Source: Treponema sp.
GTDB lineage: Bacteria > Spirochaetota > Spirochaetia > Treponematales > Breznakiellaceae
Direction of reading: 5' to 3'
Length of the DNA: 9,680 nt
Assembly: GCA_031255615.1 (NCBI GenBank)
Contig: JAIRSD010000223.1
Coordinates: 1-9,680, forward strand
In this document: in pieces, positions 6,916 through 9,680 of the stretch
Position numbering within the stretch: position 1 is the first letter of the stretch
Layout: each line of letters begins with the position of its first letter
Translations under genes and position numbers: made by a program
Notes under the pieces: model-generated
Told to the model about the DNA's origin: nothing
Seen by the model: the letters and a program-made list of their open reading frames with translations, nothing else
The model's database searches: none

Positions 6916-7004
6916 CGCGCAAGGGATAGAAGCGGAATAAAAACCCGCAGGGTTTTTGTTAGAGCGGATAGCCCGGTCCCCGGCGGAGCCGGGGATGCGC
7001 CCAA
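6916..7004 (-). repeat. Dispersed ~90-bp repeat, copy B (inverted)
   Basis: This is the reverse-complement partner of 4986-5076. Its stem-loops are AAAAACCC, loop GCA, GGGTTTTT (6939-6957, extendable to 6936-6960 with one wobble pair), and TCCCCGGC, loop GGA, GCCGGGGA (6977-6995). Compared with copy A, one C-G pair of the second stem has become G-C while pairing is kept. It lies in the spacer between the divergent comM and DRTGG genes, where a terminator would serve neither gene. Confidence 0.75.
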
Positions 7005-7069
7005 AAGGGGCATGGCTTTCTGACCTTGAGGGAAGGCGGCTGCCCTGAAACTCCGCGCCTTGTTCTTGC

Positions 7070-7098
7070 TTCAAATTTGGACCTGTGCTATCTTTAAT
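7070..7098 (+). promoter_or_regulatory. Candidate promoter of the DRTGG/cyclo-ligase unit
   Basis: The GC-rich hairpin region gives way here to an AT-richer tract. TTCAAA (7070-7075) and TTTAAT (7093-7098) are 17 bp apart, with four and five consensus matches. An alternative pair is TTGGAC (7077-7082) with TATGAA (7101-7106) at 18 bp. Either would start a transcript 40-50 bases before the DRTGG gene. Confidence 0.35.
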
Positions 7099-7151
7099 GT
7101 TATGAATGGTGGGAATCGCAATGCTTTTAGCCAGACGGGGAAAAGAGCTTT

Positions 7152-7508
7152 ATGACCGTGGCCGAAGCCGTTAGCCTACTGGACGGGCAGTTTTACACGG
7201 GTGAAGATAAGGCCGGTATGGAGATACTTTCCGCCTGCGGGGCCGATCTTATGAGCGACGTGATGGCTTTTGTAAAGGATCGGATTCTGCTTTTGACCGG
7301 TCTGGTGAATCCGCAGGTTATTCGCACCGCGGAACTGCTGGATATACGGAGCATTATTTTTGTGCGGGGCAAAAGCCCCACGAGGGATATGATCGATATG
7401 GCCGCGGAATCCGATATTATCCTGGGGGGCACCAAGCTCCCGATGTTTCTTGCCTGCGGAAAGCTCTACGAAGCGGGCCTGAAGGCCGGCGGCACCCGTC
7501 GTATCTGA
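7152..7508 (+). CDS. DRTGG domain protein
   Basis: This is a stand-alone DRTGG-domain protein of 118 residues. The pattern MTVAEAVSLLDGQFYTGED, then GADLMSDVMAFVKDRILLLTGLVNPQVIRTAELLDIRSIIFVRGKSPTRDMIDMAAESDI, matches the small DRTGG proteins of clostridia and spirochaetes, where the domain follows an alternating strand-helix pattern. In those groups such genes often lie near [FeFe]-hydrogenase or redox-regulatory genes, suggesting a regulatory ligand-binding role, but no reaction is known and no hydrogenase gene is visible here. The start at 7152 agrees with the usual N-terminus; GGGG and GAG runs (7137-7147) give a weak ribosome site. Eleven bases separate its stop from the cyclo-ligase start, so they are likely co-transcribed. 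A 17-codon open frame from 7102 overlaps its start as ATGA. Confidence 0.75.
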   Translation: MTVAEAVSLLDGQFYTGEDKAGMEILSACGADLMSDVMAFVKDRILLLTGLVNPQVIRTAELLDIRSIIFVRGKSPTRDMIDMAAESDIILGGTKLPMFLACGKLYEAGLKAGGTRRI

Positions 7509-7519
7509 ACCGGGCCGCC

Positions 7520-8185
7520 GTGCCGCCCTCCCTTTCCAAGTCCGCGCTGCGGGCGGCGTTGAAGGCCCGGCTTGCCGATCTGCCGGCGGCGTATTTCAAG
7601 GCCCAGGGAGCCGCCGCCGCGCCGTTGATCCGGCGTAGTTCTGTCTGGAAAAAATACCCTCTCCTGCTCATCTTCCTCTCCACCGGCGGCGAAATTGACA
7701 CCTTTCCCCTGCTGGCGGCGGCTCTTGAGGAGGGGAAGCGGGTCTTTGCCCCCTGTCTTGCGGGGGGGAGGATGCTTTTCCGCCGGGTCCGCTCCCCCCT
7801 GGGGCCCTGGGGGAAGGGGCCCTTCGGTATTCCCGAGCCGCCGCCGGGGGAGGATTTGGATCCGGGGGGATCGGACTTTTCCGCCCTGGTTCTCGTTCCC
7901 GGCCTGGCCTTTGACCGGGAGGGCCGCCGTCTTGGCCGGGGGGGCGCCTACTATGATCGCTTCCTGGGGGAACTGAGGGCCGGGGGCCGGTCTTGTTGGG
8001 CGCTGGGCCTCTGTACTCCCTGCCAGCTTGCAGCGGAGCTGCCGGTGGAAGATTGGGACCAGCGGATGGACGGCCTGTGTGCGGGGGAGGCCGGGGGCCC
8101 CGGCCTTTTGCTTTCCGGCTGCGGGGCGGGGCCCCAAACCCCGCCGGGCGGGCCCGGGGGCCGCATGCTGCCGCCCTTCCTCTGA
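7520..8185 (+). CDS. 5-formyltetrahydrofolate cyclo-ligase
   Basis: This enzyme converts 5-formyltetrahydrofolate to 5,10-methenyltetrahydrofolate using ATP, recovering folate for one-carbon metabolism in the cytoplasm. The family signature is clear at residues 125-146: LVPGLAFDREGRRLGRGGAYYDR, with the glycine-rich nucleotide loop. Other family marks are an N-terminal KSALRAALKARL helix (7-18), FLSTGGEIDTFPLL (52-65), and FGIPEP (102-107). The start codon is GTG at 7520, 11 bases after the DRTGG stop, with no clear ribosome site, so translation may be coupled. At 221 residues it is longer than the usual 180-200: about 35 residues past QRMDGLC form a Gly/Pro-rich tail without family similarity. 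The usual His-x-x-x-Met-Asp motif near the C-terminus reads DQRMD. Enzyme family is confident. Confidence 0.88.
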   Translation: MPPSLSKSALRAALKARLADLPAAYFKAQGAAAAPLIRRSSVWKKYPLLLIFLSTGGEIDTFPLLAAALEEGKRVFAPCLAGGRMLFRRVRSPLGPWGKGPFGIPEPPPGEDLDPGGSDFSALVLVPGLAFDREGRRLGRGGAYYDRFLGELRAGGRSCWALGLCTPCQLAAELPVEDWDQRMDGLCAGEAGGPGLLLSGCGAGPQTPPGGPGGRMLPPFL

Positions 8186-8223
8186 AAAATCACGGTCCTG
8201 AGAGAGGGGGAAACGATAATAGA

Positions 8224-8253
8224 GTTGTCCAGAAACTAAAGTTTCTGGACAAC
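8224..8253. repeat. 30-nt palindromic hairpin, copy 2
   Basis: Arms GTTGTCCAGAAACT and AGTTTCTGGACAAC enclose AA. It equals the copy at 1383-1412 except for one T-A pair changed to C-G on both arms and one loop base. It lies 38 bases after the cyclo-ligase stop and just before the terminator at 8271-8305. Confidence 0.65.
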
Positions 8254-8270
8254 AACCGCTCAAAAACGAA

Positions 8271-8305
8271 AAAAACGTGGATTTCCCCGGAAAACCCGCG
8301 TTTTT
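8271..8305. terminator. Bidirectional intrinsic terminator after the cyclo-ligase gene
   Basis: AAAAACG (8271-8277) pairs with CGTTTTT (8299-8305). The stem continues as TGG with CCG (one wobble), then a mismatch, then TTT with AAA, a one-base bulge, and CC with GG. The A-run before and T5 at the end give the form of an intrinsic terminator in both directions. It would close the DRTGG/cyclo-ligase transcript. Confidence 0.6.
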
Positions 8306-8315
8306 CGCAAGATTT

Positions 8316-8342
8316 GTTCAATAACTAACCGGGTTATTGAAC
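8316..8342. repeat. Hairpin in the leader of the short-chain dehydrogenase gene
   Basis: GTTCAATAAC (8316-8325) and GTTATTGAAC (8333-8342) are perfect 10-bp arms around TAACCGG, and the inner AACCGGGTT adds a nested palindrome. It ends about 15 bases before the ribosome site of the next gene. It could be an operator for a dimeric regulator, an RNA hairpin of the leader, or another dispersed palindrome; no promoter is evident near it. Confidence 0.45.
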
Positions 8343-8367
8343 GAGTCCAATGCCGCAGGGAGAGGGG

Positions 8368-9186
8368 ATGAAGAAGGCTATCGTTACGGGGGCGTCCCGG
8401 GGCATCGGCAGGGGGATTGCCCTGAAACTGGCGGAACGGGGCTACGATATAGCCTTTAACTACGCTTCCCAGGAGGGGGACGCGGCGAAAACCGCGGAGG
8501 AGATTGAAAAACTGGGCCGCCGGGCCTGTTACTTTCAGGCTTCCCTGGAACGGGAGGGGGCGGGGGTGGAGCTCTTTAACCGGTGTGTGGGACAACTGGG
8601 GGGGCTGAGCCTGCTGGTCAACAACGCGGGGGTTACCCGTTTCCAGAGCCTGCTGGATTTGACCGAAGAACAGATGGATTTTCTTATTAACCTGGATTTT
8701 AAGAACTACCTTATCATGGGGCGGGAGGCGGCCCGGTACATGATCAAGACGGGGGTCCGGGGCGGAATCATCAACATCACCTCGTCCCGGGGGGAGCGGG
8801 CCTATCCGGGGGACGGGGTCTACGGCGGCATGAAGGCGGGGCTGAACCGGGCGATCCAATCCTTCGCCCTGGACCTGGCGCCCTACGGAATCAGGATCAA
8901 CAATATCGCCCCGGGGGCTATCCGGGTCCGCGGCGCTGAGGAAAGGGCCCTGCCGGAATCGAAGGCCGACTTCTGGGACGAGCTGGGCCGGGACATTCCG
9001 TTGGAACGATCCGGCCTGCCGGAGGATATCGGGGCGGCGGCGGCCTTCCTTGCCTCCGACGAGGCGTCCTACATCACCGGCGTTACCCTGCGGGTGGACG
9101 GCGGCCTCATTCTGCCCGGCATGCCGGAAATTAAGGAAGAGGACGGCCGCCGCTGGGGCTGCCGCCCGGCCCAGTGGAAACCCTGA
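8368..9186 (+). CDS. FabG-type short-chain dehydrogenase/reductase
   Basis: This is a 272-residue classical SDR with a Rossmann fold using NAD(P)H. The cofactor motif TGASRGIG is at 7-14, NNAG at 85-88, the structural Asn at N108, catalytic Ser at S139/S140 (INITSS), and Tyr/Lys at Y152 and K156 (VYGGMK). The C-terminal ITGVTLRVDGGLILPGMPE is typical of the glucose-1-dehydrogenase/3-oxoacyl-ACP-reductase-like group, so the true substrate may be a sugar, polyol or oxoacyl group. It ends in a Trp-containing tail, RRWGCRPAQWKP, seen in a subgroup of these enzymes. An in-frame ATG at 8350 exists, but the start at 8368 is preferred. A G/A-rich ribosome site (8357-8366) precedes it, and MKKAIVTGAS is the usual SDR beginning. 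It stands alone after a terminator. Fold and motifs are certain; substrate is not. Confidence 0.88.
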   Translation: MKKAIVTGASRGIGRGIALKLAERGYDIAFNYASQEGDAAKTAEEIEKLGRRACYFQASLEREGAGVELFNRCVGQLGGLSLLVNNAGVTRFQSLLDLTEEQMDFLINLDFKNYLIMGREAARYMIKTGVRGGIINITSSRGERAYPGDGVYGGMKAGLNRAIQSFALDLAPYGIRINNIAPGAIRVRGAEERALPESKADFWDELGRDIPLERSGLPEDIGAAAAFLASDEASYITGVTLRVDGGLILPGMPEIKEEDGRRWGCRPAQWKP

Positions 9187-9599
9187 CAACCGGCCTCTCC
9201 GACGCGGGCAGGACGGAGGAAGGCGAGCGGTCGCGTAGTAGATTGCTTGGCCTAAAAAATCAGATATGTGGATCTAAGAAATTTGCCACCAGGGCGAAGA
9301 AGGCGCACGAAGACCGGGGATTGAAGGCGCTTTTTCATTCCTTCGTGTTCCTGGCGAGCCGCAGCTCGCCTTTGTGCGCCTTCGTGGTCAACATTCCTTA
9401 TTCCCGGTCGTTTCGCTTATCCGGTGATGGAGTGCAATCAGGGTACGGGCAAACGGGATAAAGGCGGAGTAAACGAAGTACGGTAGAGGGGCGAGTAAGG
9501 CCGGAGCCCGGAGAGGGCGGTCAGCGCCCGGCCCCTGGGCTTTGCCGCAATGCCCGCCGCAGCTTTTACCGCAAGGCCGCGGCGCCTAAAGGGGGAACC
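9187..9599. other. Long spacer before yqeB with repeat and GC-rich leader
   Basis: I see no credible gene in these 413 bases. The first part has an AT-rich patch at 9250-9290, followed by the CACGAAGG-type repeat at 9283-9391. The last 120 bases are rich in complementary blocks: GGCCGG (9499-9504) with CCGGCC (9528-9533), GGGCG (9515-9519) with CGCCC (9525-9529), and AGCCC (9505-9509) with GGGCT (9537-9541). These could fold the yqeB leader. I could not match this to a known riboswitch such as the molybdenum-cofactor element. A good ribosome site, AAAGGGGGAA, lies at 9588-9597. Confidence 0.45.
9283..9391. repeat. CACGAAGG-type imperfect inverted repeat with embedded hairpin
   Basis: The left end TTGCCACCAGGGCGAAG, then AAGGCGCACGAAG, mirrors the right end CTTTGTGCGCCTTCGTGGTCAA with an insertion of about eight bases on the left. 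An inner CCTTCGTGTTCCTGGC repeats the motif. At 9353-9370 a perfect hairpin GGCGAGC, loop CGCA, GCTCGCC is inserted inside the right half. Repeats built on 'caccacgaaggcgcacaaag' occur in many unrelated bacterial genomes and often give spurious short proteins ending in LCAFVV, which is what this segment encodes. I read it as a small non-autonomous mobile repeat. Confidence 0.6.
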
Positions 9600-9680
9600 A
9601 TGCTGGTACTTATCAAGGGGGCGGGGGACCTGGCCTCGGGCATCGCCCTGCGCCTGCGCCGCGCCCGGTTTGACATCGTC
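9600..9680 (+). CDS. yqeB: Selenium-dependent molybdenum hydroxylase accessory protein YqeB (N-terminal fragment)
   Basis: Only the first 27 codons are in the window and the gene continues past the right edge. The protein begins MLVLIKGAGDLASGIALRLRR, the characteristic Rossmann-like start of the YqeB family (KGAGDLASG motif with a glycine-rich loop). These proteins belong to the maturation set for selenium-dependent molybdenum hydroxylases such as xanthine dehydrogenases of purine-fermenting anaerobes. The start is supported by the strong purine-rich ribosome site four bases upstream. The call rests on a short but distinctive motif. Neighbours to the right would be expected to include other maturation proteins or the hydroxylase itself. 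Confidence 0.8.
   Translation, partial: MLVLIKGAGDLASGIALRLRRARFDIV

Noticed and set aside
7466..8263. 265-codon open frame on the minus strand
   Set aside because: Antisense to the folate cyclo-ligase signature region and rich in Pro, Gly and Arg, as expected from the opposite strand of GC-rich coding DNA.
8350..8367. Upstream in-frame ATG for the short-chain dehydrogenase
   Set aside because: The downstream ATG at 8368 has a purine-rich ribosome site at proper spacing and gives the usual SDR N-terminus; the earlier start would place that site inside the gene.
8260..9189. 309-codon open frame on the minus strand
   Set aside because: It lies fully antisense to the short-chain dehydrogenase, whose motifs are complete; its translation has no recognisable domain.
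9392..9599. Molybdenum-cofactor riboswitch or selenocysteine tRNA before yqeB
   Set aside because: Pairing blocks are present, but I could not find the conserved bases of the Moco RNA, and no T-loop consensus of a tRNA occurs.
1..9680. CRISPR array, prophage or insertion sequence with transposase
   Set aside because: No regularly spaced direct repeats, no phage structural or integrase motifs and no transposase frame are visible; the repeats seen are small palindromes and short non-coding elements.

Overview
The window reads as an ordinary bacterial chromosome segment, GC-rich overall, with short intergenic spaces crowded with hairpins. The gene set points to a spirochaete of the Treponema lineage: a NYN/cold-shock fusion, a spirochaete-style lipoprotein, a tandem pair of cyclic-nucleotide-domain proteins (one carrying TPR repeats), a DRTGG protein, and the start of a selenium/molybdenum hydroxylase gene. 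I recall similar hairpin-rich spacers from termite-gut treponemes, but this placement is inference from gene style and memory, not a database match. No phage genes, transposase, CRISPR array, rRNA or tRNA is visible.

Layout. Positions 1-324 hold no gene, only palindromes and a good sigma70-type promoter very close to the first start codon. A NYN-domain endoribonuclease with a C-terminal cold-shock domain (325-1323, +) faces a convergent LPP20-like lipoprotein (1555-2274, -). Upstream of the lipoprotein on the same strand is a two-gene unit: cNMP-domain/TPR protein (3015-3965) followed by a Crp/Fnr regulator (2372-3013). A PHP phosphoesterase resembling RNase AM/TrpH (4060-4938, +) diverges from that unit and converges on comM/yifB (5117-6760, -). 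After a hairpin-filled divergent spacer come a DRTGG protein (7152-7508) and 5-formyltetrahydrofolate cyclo-ligase (7520-8185), probably one transcript. They are followed by a terminator, a FabG-type short-chain dehydrogenase (8368-9186), a long spacer with a CACGAAGG-type repeat, and the first 27 codons of yqeB (9600 to the window edge).

No single pathway unites the genes; they are housekeeping or regulatory functions. The distinctive signal is the non-coding structure. A roughly 90-bp repeat occurs twice in inverted orientation flanking comM and contains two stem-loops, one of which has swapped a base pair while keeping the stem. Six stem-loops are packed into about 217 bp upstream of comM, and four of them have a C(GNA)G triloop on the same strand although their stem sequences differ. 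A 30-nt palindrome occurs at two loci 6.8 kb apart with a compensatory base-pair change. Together these suggest families of small dispersed hairpin elements kept by structure rather than sequence. They are also the likely cause of the false N-terminal extension available for comM.
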